This document shows positions 55,325 through 63,926 of a stretch of 64,000 nucleotides of DNA, in pieces. The stretch covers positions 62,001 to 126,000 of the forward strand of contig NZ_JAIQDE010000013.1 in assembly GCF_020037015.1 (NCBI RefSeq). Reading direction: 5' to 3'. Made by a program: the position numbers and the translations under genes. The notes beneath the pieces are model-generated. The model was not told where the DNA came from. It was given only the letters and a program-made list of their open reading frames with translations, and did not search any database. Position 1 is the stretch's first letter. Each line of letters starts with the position of its first letter. The DNA comes from Corallococcus sp. AS-1-6. GTDB lineage: Bacteria; Myxococcota; Myxococcia; Myxococcales; Myxococcaceae.

Positions 55325-58046
55325 CGCTCGCGCACGAGTGCTTGCGCCGGGTGGCCAGCGCGACGAGCGCCAGCCACGCGAGCGGCGCCACCGGGGCCGC
55401 GCCGCAGCCGCAGCCGGAGTCGTCCTCGGGCAGGGGGTTGCCCGCGCCTGCGTCCGGATTCCCCGCGCCCGCATCCGGTCCGCCCGCCTCGCAGCTCCCG
55501 TCTCCGACACAGACCGTCACCGTGGCTTCGGCGGTCGCGCCCGCCGTGTCCGTCACCACGAAGCGCAGGGTGTGCGGGCCCGGCGATAGGCCCGTGGTGT
55601 CCCAGCGGCCCGGCGCGCCACCGAAGTAGAGGCGGGTGTCCGAACGGTCGTCCGTGTAGGCCAGCGTGCCGTCCACGTAGAACCCTGCGCCGGTGCAGCC
55701 CACGTCGTCCTCGCACTCGCCGAAGAACTCCGCCGTGGCTCCGGAAACGCGCTCGCCCTGGGTGGGACGGATGAGGACGGCGCGCGGCGGTTCATCCACC
55801 TTCGCGGTGAGGCTGAAGGCCTGCTCCGCGTCCGGCGACACGCCGTTGGCCGCCCGCACGCGCACGTCCACGGTGCCCGCCGCCGTCGGCGTCCAGGTGA
55901 TGAGGCCGGTGGTCGCGTCGATGCTCATGCCCTGCGGCACCGTGCCCTCCAGCGAATACGTGGGCCGGGGCCGGCCCACCGCCTCCACGTCGTAGCGGTA
56001 CTCGACGCCCACCAGGGCGGTGGTGACCTGCGTGGAGGTGATGGTGGGCGGCAGCGGTTCGTCATCCGCCTCCACGGCCTCCAGCGTGCGCGCGTCCAGG
56101 CCCGGCATGGCGAGCGTGAGGGTGGCCGTGCCGTCCACGTTGTCCGCGTCCTGCGCCGCCTGGAGCGTCACGGTCTGGGGCGTGCTCCAGTTGGACGTCG
56201 TGAACGTGAGCGTGGACGCGGAGGCCACGCTGATGTCCGGGTCCCCCTGCGTGGGCGCCACGGTGACGGTGACGTTCGACGAGGGCCTCAGCGACAGCGA
56301 CACGTCGAAGGTGGCGGTGCCGCCCTCGGGCACGGTGAGCCGGGCGGTGGACAGCACCAGCCGGGGCGAGTTGTTGTCGATGGTGGTGGCCACCACCGAC
56401 TCGGTCGTCAGGCCCTCCGAGGCCACGGTGAAGGTGGCGACGTCCGCGTCCGCGTCCGCGTCCTCCACCGCCTCGAGCACCACGACCTGCGGCACGTTCC
56501 AGTTCGTGGGGGAGAAGGTCAGCGTTCCACCCCCCGACAGGCGCACGTCCTCGGAGCCGCCCAGGGCCCGCGCCACGTCCACCGTCACGGGCGCGGTGGG
56601 CGCCTGCGCCAGCCGCACGGTGAAGGCCGCGCGCCCGCCCTCCATCAGGCGCAGGTTGAGCCCGGACACGACCAGCTTCTGGCCGGTGGCCGTGGGCATC
56701 ACCCGGCGCACCACGCCGTTGGTGTACCCCAGCATGTAGAGCGCGCCGTCCGGTCCCACGCTCATGTCCACGTTGGCGGAGAAGCCCGTCCCCCACGCGT
56801 CCACCGTCGCCACCGAGTTGTCCGCCGCCAGCGTGGCGCGCGTCACCTGGGCGCTGTTGAAGTCGCCGAAGAAGTAGTTGCCGCGGTACTCCGGCGGGAA
56901 GAGGGTGGCGTCGTAGAAGACGCCGCCGGTGATGGAGCCTCCCAGCGCCTGCGTCATCGCGGAGCCGCCGCCACTGGTGGCGTCCGGCAGGCCCGGCTGG
57001 GCCACGGTGAAGGTCGTCGTGGTGGGCGCGTTGTCGGCGCTGGCGACGTAGAAGTCGCCGTCGAAGCTCGCGTCGCCCACGCCTTCAAGCGTGAGCTTCT
57101 CCCCCTTGCGGAAGCCGTGCGGCGTGGCCGTGGTGAAGGTGGTGATGCCCCCGCTGCGCACCGCGCCCGTGGCGGTGAGGTTGCGCGTGTCCGTCCCGTT
57201 GGTGCGGTACTTGATGACGGGAGGGATGAAGTCGTTGGTGAGGGGCTGGTTGTTCTCGTAGTCGTTGTAGCCGGCGTGGCTGCGCCGGTTCACGATGAAG
57301 ACCTGCTCGTAGTTCGTGCCCACGCCGTTGACCCACAGCAGGCCGGTGGTGGGCTGGAACGTGAAGGTGAAGGGATTTCGCAGGCCGCGCGCCCAGATGT
57401 ATTCGTTGTTGGGGCCCACGCCGTCGTTGAACGGGTTGTCATTGACGGGCGTGCCGTCCAGGTTGGCGCGGCTCACCTTGGCCGCCAGCGACGTCAGGTC
57501 CGCGTCCACGCCGGTACCGTTGCCCAGGTCTCCAATGGACCAGTAGAGCTTCCCGTCCGGCCCGAAGCCCAGCCCGCCGCCGTCGTGGTTGTTGCCCGCC
57601 GTGGGCAGCCCGGTGACGATCTCCGTGCGCGCGATGCCCGTGCCGTGGGAGTCCGTGTAGCGGACGATGCGCTGCTCGGAGGCGGAGACGGTGACGAAGA
57701 AATAGACGTACCGGTTGACCACGTAGTTCGGGTCGAACGCGATGCCGATGAGGCCGCACTCGCTGTTGGTGTGGACCGCGGGCTCCGTGGCGAACGTGCG
57801 CGTCACCAGCGTGGAGGTGCCGGGCTGCGTCTCCAGCACGCCGTCCTTCATGGCCACCGTCCGCACGACGCCGTTCTTCAGCGTGACGAACAGCCGCCCC
57901 GAGCCATCCGGCGCCCACGCCATGCCGGTGGCGGGCGTCAGGCTGCTGGACGAAAAGGCCGTCTCCACGAAGCCCGCCGGCACGGCGGCCTGGGCTGGCG
58001 CGGACATCATCAGGAACAACAGTGAGGCCATGAGGGGCGTGCGCAT
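55305..58046 (-). CDS. Secreted soluble-glucose-dehydrogenase-fold protein with Calx-beta-like repeats and MYXO-CTERM-type tail
   Basis: This is a protein of 913 residues. Signal peptide (1-22), then a GDH/PQQ-dehydrogenase-type propeller (about 25-470; GMAWAPDGSGRLFVT, GIAFDPNY, NNHDGGGLGFGPDG, RGLRNPF), repeated beta domains (Calx-beta-like strands, about 490-690), a cadherin-like domain (LEGTVPQGMSIDATTGLITW), a beta domain and a C-terminal MYXO-CTERM-like signal: GCGCG, a hydrophobic segment and a basic end (RRKH). Such tails sort proteins to the outer surface in myxobacteria. PQQ use is not shown. Start at ATG 58046, or TTG nine bases upstream. Confidence 0.8.
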   Translation of the reverse strand: MRTPLMASLLFLMMSAPAQAAVPAGFVETAFSSSSLTPATGMAWAPDGSGRLFVTLKNGVVRTVAMKDGVLETQPGTSTLVTRTFATEPAVHTNSECGLIGIAFDPNYVVNRYVYFFVTVSASEQRIVRYTDSHGTGIARTEIVTGLPTAGNNHDGGGLGFGPDGKLYWSIGDLGNGTGVDADLTSLAAKVSRANLDGTPVNDNPFNDGVGPNNEYIWARGLRNPFTFTFQPTTGLLWVNGVGTNYEQVFIVNRRSHAGYNDYENNQPLTNDFIPPVIKYRTNGTDTRNLTATGAVRSGGITTFTTATPHGFRKGEKLTLEGVGDASFDGDFYVASADNAPTTTTFTVAQPGLPDATSGGGSAMTQALGGSITGGVFYDATLFPPEYRGNYFFGDFNSAQVTRATLAADNSVATVDAWGTGFSANVDMSVGPDGALYMLGYTNGVVRRVMPTATGQKLVVSGLNLRLMEGGRAAFTVRLAQAPTAPVTVDVARALGGSEDVRLSGGGTLTFSPTNWNVPQVVVLEAVEDADADADVATFTVASEGLTTESVVATTIDNNSPRLVLSTARLTVPEGGTATFDVSLSLRPSSNVTVTVAPTQGDPDISVASASTLTFTTSNWSTPQTVTLQAAQDADNVDGTATLTLAMPGLDARTLEAVEADDEPLPPTITSTQVTTALVGVEYRYDVEAVGRPRPTYSLEGTVPQGMSIDATTGLITWTPTAAGTVDVRVRAANGVSPDAEQAFSLTAKVDEPPRAVLIRPTQGERVSGATAEFFGECEDDVGCTGAGFYVDGTLAYTDDRSDTRLYFGGAPGRWDTTGLSPGPHTLRFVVTDTAGATAEATVTVCVGDGSCEAGGPDAGAGNPDAGAGNPLPEDDSGCGCGAAPVAPLAWLALVALATRRKHSCASVRGPVA

Positions 58047-58079
58047 GGCCTCCAAGCCTACCGCACCCGGAGTGGGTCC

Positions 58080-58622
58080 CTACCGCGTCGCGGTGAAGTT
58101 CCGTTGGATGAGGCACTTCACGCTGCTGTCCTCGGTGGAGAAGAGCTCCAGCGTGTACTCACCCTCGATGCGCGAGCTGTCCGTGTCCGAGCGGGGCGCG
58201 GGCGCGGCCACCGTCGAGCGGATGTCCAGGGTGCGCCGGACCTTCTCCTCGGTGAGGATGCGGGCCGTGGAGAAATCGAGCCTCCGTGCGGGCTCGCCGG
58301 AGTAGTGGGTGGACAGCTCGTCGTCGCCGAACCGCGTGGTGATGTAGCTGCCGCCCGTCATCGTCAGCACGAGCGGGCCCTGGGGCAGGCGCTGGCCCAG
58401 GGCCTCGCATCCCTCGCCAGGCGGCGATGTGTCCTCGAACTGGAGTGTGTAGGTGCCCGCGATGGCGCAGCCCTCCTCACAGTCGGGATAGGTGTTGCCG
58501 CCACAGCCCGGGTTCCCCATGCCGCTGCCCATCGTCATCATGCCCACGGCGAGCAGCACCGGGATGCGGAGGAACGTCACGGCCTTCGGAGAGCGGGCGC
58601 TGCGCGGCGATTCGCTGTGCAT
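58080..58622 (-). CDS. Exported protein of unknown function
   Basis: This is a 180-residue protein with an N-terminal hydrophobic segment (PVLLAVGMMTMGSG) before a Cys-rich stretch (GCGGNTYPDCEEGC). The rest is beta-rich, ending near QRNFTATR. No lipobox of good quality is seen. ATG 58622 has GGAG seven bases upstream. It is upstream of the propeller gene with a short gap and on the same strand, so it may share its operon. Confidence 0.65.
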   Translation of the reverse strand: MHSESPRSARSPKAVTFLRIPVLLAVGMMTMGSGMGNPGCGGNTYPDCEEGCAIAGTYTLQFEDTSPPGEGCEALGQRLPQGPLVLTMTGGSYITTRFGDDELSTHYSGEPARRLDFSTARILTEEKVRRTLDIRSTVAAPAPRSDTDSSRIEGEYTLELFSTEDSSVKCLIQRNFTATR

Positions 58623-58796
58623 GAAAGACTCCAGGTGCAACGGGAGGCATCAGCCTAGCCAATGCCTGCCCGGGTTCGCACCTGGGGTCCGGGGTGCTTC
58701 ACACGACGACGGCGCGTGTCACAGCGTGACGTTGCCGGACACGACCTCGGTGAACTTGCAGAGGATGTCGCTGGCGTGGGGACACACCCCGTGAAG

Positions 58797-59351
58797 TCAG
58801 GGCCTGCGGGACGCCACGGCGGGCGCGGCGCTCATCGCCTGGCTGAGCTTCCGGGCCCCTTCCGAGAAGGCGCCGCGCGCGAGCTCCTGACCGGAGGTGC
58901 CGAGCACCTGGGCGAACACCCGGTTGAAGCCCTTCTCCAGCCCCATGGACTTGTGGGGTTCCCCCTTGGAGTCCGCGACCATGTAGAGCGACGAGTCCAG
59001 CTCGGCGGGCGGTGCCTCGCCCTTCTGGCGGTACAGGTCCTTCATGGCGGCGAGCGACTCGTCGTGGCTCTTGCGGATCTCCCCTCGCGCCATGCCCTTG
59101 AAGAGGCCCGGGACGTCGCGCAGGTCCACGTGGATGACGACGATGGGCTTCTTCTCACGCACGTCGTAGATGAACTGGGAGGCGCGCTGGCGCAGCTCCT
59201 CCTTGGTTCCCTTGTTGGCATACAACACCAGCGTGGGCCGACCCTGCCCGATGGGGACCTCCTTGCCGAACACGTCCTTGAGTTCAGCGGCGCTGGCCGG
59301 GATGGCTCCCAGCAATCCGAGCAAGCAGGTCAGCAGGGCGGTCTTCTTCAT
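58797..59351 (-). CDS. Exported protein, possible thioredoxin-fold relative
   Basis: This is a 184-residue protein: signal peptide (1-22, ASAA), then ELKDVFGKEVPIGQGRPTLV and a beta-alpha pattern (VLYANKG, IVVIHVDL) like redoxin/YtfJ-type proteins but without a CxxC motif. A disulfide reductase role is therefore not supported. ATG 59351 begins the signal peptide. It is alone on the minus strand between a 174-bp gap and the divergent hydrolase. Confidence 0.55.
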   Translation of the reverse strand: MKKTALLTCLLGLLGAIPASAAELKDVFGKEVPIGQGRPTLVLYANKGTKEELRQRASQFIYDVREKKPIVVIHVDLRDVPGLFKGMARGEIRKSHDESLAAMKDLYRQKGEAPPAELDSSLYMVADSKGEPHKSMGLEKGFNRVFAQVLGTSGQELARGAFSEGARKLSQAMSAAPAVASRRP

Positions 59352-59553
59352 GCAGTGGCTCCTAAGGGTGAAGAAACGCATTGGGTCCACCAACATCGCC
59401 ATCCCCACCCTGAATCCCGAGCGGTGCATTCAGTCCGTCCCCGGCGATGAGGGGCCGGCTTGGCGAGCCCTGGCACGCAAAGGCTGGGTTGGGTGACAGA
59501 TGTGAAGGCCAGGGGTGTTCGAGCCGCCAGCACTTCGCTGGAGGCCAGAGACC

Positions 59554-60891
59554 ATGGGCATCACACTGGACCGTCGCTCCCTCATCCAAGCCAGTCTGGG
59601 ATTGACCGGGGGGCTCGCGCTCCTCCGGGGCGCTCCCGCCGAGGCGGCCGGACGGCCGTTCACGACGTCCGCGTCCCCGGACGCGCCCCGGCCCTGGTGG
59701 GAGCTGGGGCTGATGGCGGACCCCATCATGGAGAGCCAGTTGCTGCACTTCCTGGCCGGGACCTACAGCGCCCAGTCGGACATCAGCGAGGTGCTGGACA
59801 CCGCGACCCGCATCGTCGCGGGGGATGACTGGAGCTGGCCCAACGAATGGGTCGGCACCGCCGACCGCATCCGCGCCATGGGCGACGTGAGCCTGTCCCG
59901 CCGCCATCCCATCAGCGCGGGCCATGCCTACCTGCGCGCCGCCAACTACTACCGCGCCGCGCTCATCCACCACCCGGAGCCCGCCCACCCGAGCGTGGTC
60001 GCCACCGGGCGCAAGGCGGTGGACGCCTACAACAAGGCCCTCCACCTGCTGAAGATACCGGGCACGCCCGTGCGCATCCCGTACGAGGGCACCACGCTGC
60101 CCGGCTACTTCTTCCGCGCCCCGAGCGCCCGGAGCATCGCGCCGCTGCTCATCTTCCAGCAGGGCCGCGACGCGTGGCCGGAGGAGTCCAAGTACGTCAT
60201 CGACGCGGCGCTCGCGCGAGGCTACCACTGCCTCATCGTGCACGCGCCCGGCCAGGGCATGGCCATCCGCGAGCAGGGGCTGCCCTTCCGCCACGACTGG
60301 GAGAACGTCATCCGGCCGGTGGTGGACTTCGCCCTGTGCATCGCGGGCGTGGACTCGCGGCGCATCGCGCTCCTGGGCTGGAGCATGGGCGGGGCGCTGG
60401 TGCCGCGCGCCGCCGCGTTCGAGCGGCGCATCAAGGTCCTCATCCCCAACCCCGGCGTCCTCAACTGGGGGGCGTCGTCCTTCGAGCAGTTCCACATGTA
60501 CTTCCCGGAGCTGATGCCGCTGCTGGACAGCGACCCCCAGGCCTTCGACGCGGCCATGGCCCGGCTGATGGAGCAGGTGTTCCTCTTCCGCTGGTACATG
60601 AAGGACGCGATGTCCAAGCACGGCGTGAGCACGCCGTCGGCCCTGCTCTTCGAGCTGCGCCGGTTCAACAACGAGCCCGTCGTCCACCGCATCCGCTGCC
60701 GCACGCTGGTGATGGACGGCACCGCCGAGGCGTTCTCACAAGGCCAGGCCCGGCTGCTCTTCGACGCGCTGGAGTGCCCCAAGGACTACATGCTCTTCAC
60801 CGCCCAGGACACGGGGCTGCTGCACTGCCAGGAGGGCGCGCAGGCCGTGGCCAACCACCGCATGTTCGACTGGCTGGACGAGTCCCTCTAG
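59554..60891 (+). CDS. Tat-exported alpha/beta hydrolase (FrsA/dihydropseudooxynicotine-hydrolase-like)
   Basis: This is a 445-residue protein. The N-terminus has a twin-arginine-like signal (DRRSLIQASLGLTGG), ending near EAAG. After a helical cap (about 60-190) comes a hydrolase domain: QQGRDAWPEES, GWSMGG with Ser nucleophile, an acid near DGTAEAF and His in TGLLHCQ. The cap-plus-core layout fits the FrsA / 2,6-dihydropseudooxynicotine hydrolase group, which cleave C-C bonds or esters. ATG 59554 has GGAGG at a suitable distance. Substrate unknown. Confidence 0.75.
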   Translation: MGITLDRRSLIQASLGLTGGLALLRGAPAEAAGRPFTTSASPDAPRPWWELGLMADPIMESQLLHFLAGTYSAQSDISEVLDTATRIVAGDDWSWPNEWVGTADRIRAMGDVSLSRRHPISAGHAYLRAANYYRAALIHHPEPAHPSVVATGRKAVDAYNKALHLLKIPGTPVRIPYEGTTLPGYFFRAPSARSIAPLLIFQQGRDAWPEESKYVIDAALARGYHCLIVHAPGQGMAIREQGLPFRHDWENVIRPVVDFALCIAGVDSRRIALLGWSMGGALVPRAAAFERRIKVLIPNPGVLNWGASSFEQFHMYFPELMPLLDSDPQAFDAAMARLMEQVFLFRWYMKDAMSKHGVSTPSALLFELRRFNNEPVVHRIRCRTLVMDGTAEAFSQGQARLLFDALECPKDYMLFTAQDTGLLHCQEGAQAVANHRMFDWLDESL

Positions 60892-60898
60892 CGCCGCC

Positions 60899-61927
60899 TC
60901 AGCGCGGGCCGCCGCCCAGCACGACACGGAAGACGGCCTCCACCTCCTGCGCGTCCACGCCCAGCTCCCGGGCCCACGCCCGGCGCACGGCGAGCAGCGC
61001 CTCCGTGCGGGCCGGCTCGTTCCCGGCCTCCTGGGCCCGGCGCTGACGGCGGGCCAGCTCCTCCCGGCGGGCGAGCAGCTCCACCAGCTCGCGGTCGAGC
61101 GCGTCGAGGTGCTCGCGAGGCTCGCGGGGCGCGGGGGCCTCCGGTTCCAGCCCGGGCACGGCGACGCCCGAGGCCCCGGGGGCCTGCGTCGCGGTGGGCG
61201 CGGCCTCCAGGTCGCGGTGGATGCCCTGGAGCGCCGTGAGCAGTTGCCCTCGCGCCTGCGTGGCGAACGGGTTCTCCTGCTGGATGGCGTTGAAGAGGTG
61301 GCCCGCGTCCGCGCGCACGGTCTCGATGGTGCGCGACAGCGCCTTGAAGCTGGCCGGCGCGAAGGGCACGTCCGCCGCCGCGCCGGAGTCCACCATGCCC
61401 TTGGCCACGAAGAAGGTGAGCGCGTGCGTGCGGGCCATCACCTGGTCATGGCCCTCCGGCGTCTGCTCGATGACCTCGCAGCCCAGTCCCTCGTAGAAGC
61501 GCCGGGCGCGCGGGGCGGCCTCCGGATGCAGCGGGTTGGGGCAGAGCACGACGCGCATGGGGCGCTCGGCCATGGCCAGGCTCAAGGGGCCGAAGAGGGG
61601 ATGCGTGCCCACCCAGGGCACGTCGGCGCCCAGCACCTCCGTCAGCGCCTCCACGGGCTTCACCTTCACGCTGCCCACGTCCAGCACCAGGTGCTCCGGC
61701 CTCAAGTGGGGCCGCAGGGAGCGCAGCACGTCCCGCATCTGGGGCACCGGCACCGCCACCACCACCAGCTCCGCCCCGTCCAGCAGCTCACGCACCGAGT
61801 GCGCGCGGAGCGGCTCCGGGATGTCCGCCACCGGGTCCAGGGCGCGGTGCTCCACGCCCACCGCCTCCAGCAGCGTTCCCAGCGCGCGTCCAAACCGTCC
61901 GTAGCCCACGAGTGCGACATGCGACAT
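60899..61927 (-). CDS. tyrA: Prephenate dehydrogenase with degenerate C-terminal chorismate-mutase-like domain
   Basis: This is a 342-residue enzyme of tyrosine synthesis. An N-terminal NAD-binding fold (HVALVGYGRFGRALG) precedes a dehydrogenase core with VGTHPLFGP and the helical dimer domain (THALTFFVAKGMVDSG). The C-terminal 75 residues (HLDALDRELVELLARREELA onward) resemble AroQ-type chorismate mutase, but in order reverse to E. coli TyrA. Aligning by eye, Arg28 is kept, while Lys39, Asp48, Arg51 and Glu52 of E. coli mutase are Gln, Thr, Leu and Leu. The domain is thus probably inactive. ATG 61927 fits the NAD-fold start. Confidence 0.85.
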   Translation of the reverse strand: MSHVALVGYGRFGRALGTLLEAVGVEHRALDPVADIPEPLRAHSVRELLDGAELVVVAVPVPQMRDVLRSLRPHLRPEHLVLDVGSVKVKPVEALTEVLGADVPWVGTHPLFGPLSLAMAERPMRVVLCPNPLHPEAAPRARRFYEGLGCEVIEQTPEGHDQVMARTHALTFFVAKGMVDSGAAADVPFAPASFKALSRTIETVRADAGHLFNAIQQENPFATQARGQLLTALQGIHRDLEAAPTATQAPGASGVAVPGLEPEAPAPREPREHLDALDRELVELLARREELARRQRRAQEAGNEPARTEALLAVRRAWARELGVDAQEVEAVFRVVLGGGPR

Positions 61928-62028
61928 GCGCCGGAGTCTACGCGGGCCCGCGCTCAATAGACGACCGCCGGGTCACCCGTGAAGAGCGACCCGGCGGGGG
62001 ATGACTTGCCAGGAGGGAAGGCGGAGGA

Positions 62029-63531
62029 CTACCGCTTGAGGAGCATCTGCTCCGTGAGGCAGGAGTCCGTCTTCTCCGGGACGACGAAGAAGGGCTGCTG
62101 GCGGCTCAGGCCCTGCGTGGTGCCCAGCCAGCCGTCGCCAATCTGCCCGGCGCCGTCGTACACCAGGGCCAGCCAGTCATTCTGCGACGCGGGGAAGAGG
62201 TCCACGCTGTCGGAGTCGCGGTTGAAGTTGTAGGCGAAGGACGCGGTCTGGATGGCGCCGCTGCCGTTGATGTCCAGGTTCGCGCTCGCGGTGCCCGCGC
62301 GCTGCACGCCGTTGATGCGCACGCCGATGCGGGCCAGGTCCGCCTCCGTGGTGGGGGCGATGGGCGCGAAGGCGGACACCTCGTTGACGGACGTCTCGCT
62401 CACGGAGGCGACGCGGACGCGCGAGTAGTCCAGCACGTTGTCCACGCCGTCGATGCGCAGGCCGAACGTCTGGTACTCGTAGTTCATCACGCTCAGGTAG
62501 TTGGGCTTGTAGTTGGCGTCGTCGGTGCCGCCATGGCGCAGGCCGATGTTGTGCCCCAGCTCGTGCATCAGGGTGCCGGCCTGCTGCAGCTCCGTGCCGC
62601 CCGGCGTGGACCAGCCGCCCAGCGTCACGATGAGGTCATGCGCGGGGATGCCGCGCGACAGGCCGCTGGAGGTCGTCGTGCCGTAGGTGTTCGCGAACAG
62701 GGCGTAGTGGAAGAAGGGCGCCCGGCGCGACTTGAAGTACTTGCTCTTGATGGTGTCCACGCCCACCCAACCGGTGTCCAGGTTGGAGATGGCGTCCGCG
62801 GCGGCGATCTGCGAGTCCAGCACCAGGTGCAGCGCGATGCCCGTGGTCCCGTTGGGGTTGGACACCGGCGCGTTGGCGAACGCCGCCGTCACCTTGTCCA
62901 GCGCGCCCTGCGTGGGCTTGCGGTCCGCGTAGTAGTCCACCTCCACGAAGACGTCCTTCTTGCGCGGATCCGCGCCCCAGTAGCGGAGGTCCACGCCGCC
63001 GTAGCCGTACAGCTCCGCGAAGTCGCTGATGCGGTCGCCGTCCGTGTCGGAGCTGTTGGGGTTGGTGCCGTACTGGTTCTCCGCCGCGTCACAGACGCCG
63101 TCGCCGTCGGTGTCCACGGCGCTGAGCGCGCACAGGTACACGGGCTGCACGGCGGAGACCTGATAGTCGGTCCCGTTCTGCGTCATCGTCGTGTAGTTGG
63201 GCCGGTGGTGGACGGTGACGGAGCGGTAGCCGGCGCGGCTGTAGACGAGCCGCACCGCCTCCTCGCCGGACGCCGGCATGATGAGCTGGACGTTGTCCTC
63301 GCCGTGTTGGTTGCCGTAGGCGTCGAAGATGAAGAGGCCGGACGAGTCCGTCGTCTGGGTCGCGAGGCCGGTGCCGCAGCCCGTGCCGGAGCAGGTGCCG
63401 GAGGCGACGTAGACCGTCACGCCCTCCACGGCGCTGCCCGTCGCGGAGTCGTAGATGAAGCCGTAGACACAGCCATTCAAGCCGACGAGACCCATGGAGG
63501 CCGTCAGCAGGCTCTTGTAGAACGTGGACAT
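62029..63531 (-). CDS. Metzincin-type zinc metalloprotease lipoprotein
   Basis: This is a 500-residue protein with lipobox LNGC (Cys about 21). A carboxypeptidase-regulatory-like beta domain (about 22-110) is followed by a Ca-binding TSP3-type stretch (VDTDGDGVCD, DTDGDRISD) and a protease domain with HELGHNIGLRHGG and the Met-turn SVMNYEY. The zinc site HExxHxxGxxH and the Met-turn define metzincins. ATG 63531 has a G-rich ribosome site. It is likely a surface or predation protease. Confidence 0.85.
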   Translation of the reverse strand: MSTFYKSLLTASMGLVGLNGCVYGFIYDSATGSAVEGVTVYVASGTCSGTGCGTGLATQTTDSSGLFIFDAYGNQHGEDNVQLIMPASGEEAVRLVYSRAGYRSVTVHHRPNYTTMTQNGTDYQVSAVQPVYLCALSAVDTDGDGVCDAAENQYGTNPNSSDTDGDRISDFAELYGYGGVDLRYWGADPRKKDVFVEVDYYADRKPTQGALDKVTAAFANAPVSNPNGTTGIALHLVLDSQIAAADAISNLDTGWVGVDTIKSKYFKSRRAPFFHYALFANTYGTTTSSGLSRGIPAHDLIVTLGGWSTPGGTELQQAGTLMHELGHNIGLRHGGTDDANYKPNYLSVMNYEYQTFGLRIDGVDNVLDYSRVRVASVSETSVNEVSAFAPIAPTTEADLARIGVRINGVQRAGTASANLDINGSGAIQTASFAYNFNRDSDSVDLFPASQNDWLALVYDGAGQIGDGWLGTTQGLSRQQPFFVVPEKTDSCLTEQMLLKR

Positions 63532-63653
63532 ACTTCCCCCTCGGAGGAACCAGGGGTTGGCTTCTGTCGCCAACCGCCACATCTACGGCGCGCCCGGCGG
63601 ATATTCTTTCGGGGATTTATTTCCGGAGCCGGGACACGGCGGAGGCCGCCGGG

Positions 63654-63682
63654 TTGACAGCGGGGGCTGTCTGTCTTACTCC
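63654..63682 (+). promoter_or_regulatory. Sigma-70-type promoter at right edge
   Basis: A perfect TTGACA (-35) at 63654-63659 is followed after 17 bases by TACTCC, a weak -10. The expected start of transcription is near 63689, which is almost on the ATG at 63692. The -35 box is one of the few consensus hits in the window. Confidence 0.5.
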
Positions 63683-63691
63683 TGTCTCATC

Positions 63692-63793
63692 ATGAGGCCC
63701 GTCTTCTTCCATGCCCTGCCTGTCCTGAGCGCCTTCGCGCCGGCGGCGGACGTGCGCCTCGCCCCCCGTCACGAGGTCCTGCTCGATATTTGA
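63692..63793 (+). CDS. Putative short ORF (33 residues), leader-peptide candidate
   Basis: The 33-residue frame (MRPVFFHALPVLSAFAPAAD and onward) starts three bases after the predicted transcription start, so it would be leaderless. No ribosome site is seen. Three hairpins follow at 63802-63817, 63815-63844 and 63908-63926; the first two share bases 63815-63817 and so compete. This layout fits an attenuated or regulated 5' leader for a gene beyond the right edge. The peptide shows no run of one amino acid, so amino-acid attenuation is not supported. Confidence 0.35.
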   Translation: MRPVFFHALPVLSAFAPAADVRLAPRHEVLLDI

Positions 63794-63801
63794 GCAGGCG
63801 G

Positions 63802-63926
63802 ACCGGAGTCCTCCGGTGCGCGCGTGGCTGGTTGCCCGCGCACCGTGAACTCCGTCTCCGCCCGTCCCCTCCCTGGGGGCCTTCGTGTGTCCTCGCGCGT
63901 TCCCGTGGCGGCCTGACGTGCCGCCG
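63802..63926 (+). promoter_or_regulatory. Stacked hairpins after leader ORF
   Basis: Arms ACCGGAG/CTCCGGT (63802-63808, 63811-63817), GGTGCGCG/CGCGCACC (63815-63822, 63837-63844) and GGCGGC/GCCGCC (63908-63913, 63921-63926) are all exact. The first two are mutually exclusive over three bases. No T-tract follows any of them. The region 63794-64000 has no convincing gene and probably is the 5' leader of a gene that begins outside the window. Confidence 0.4.
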
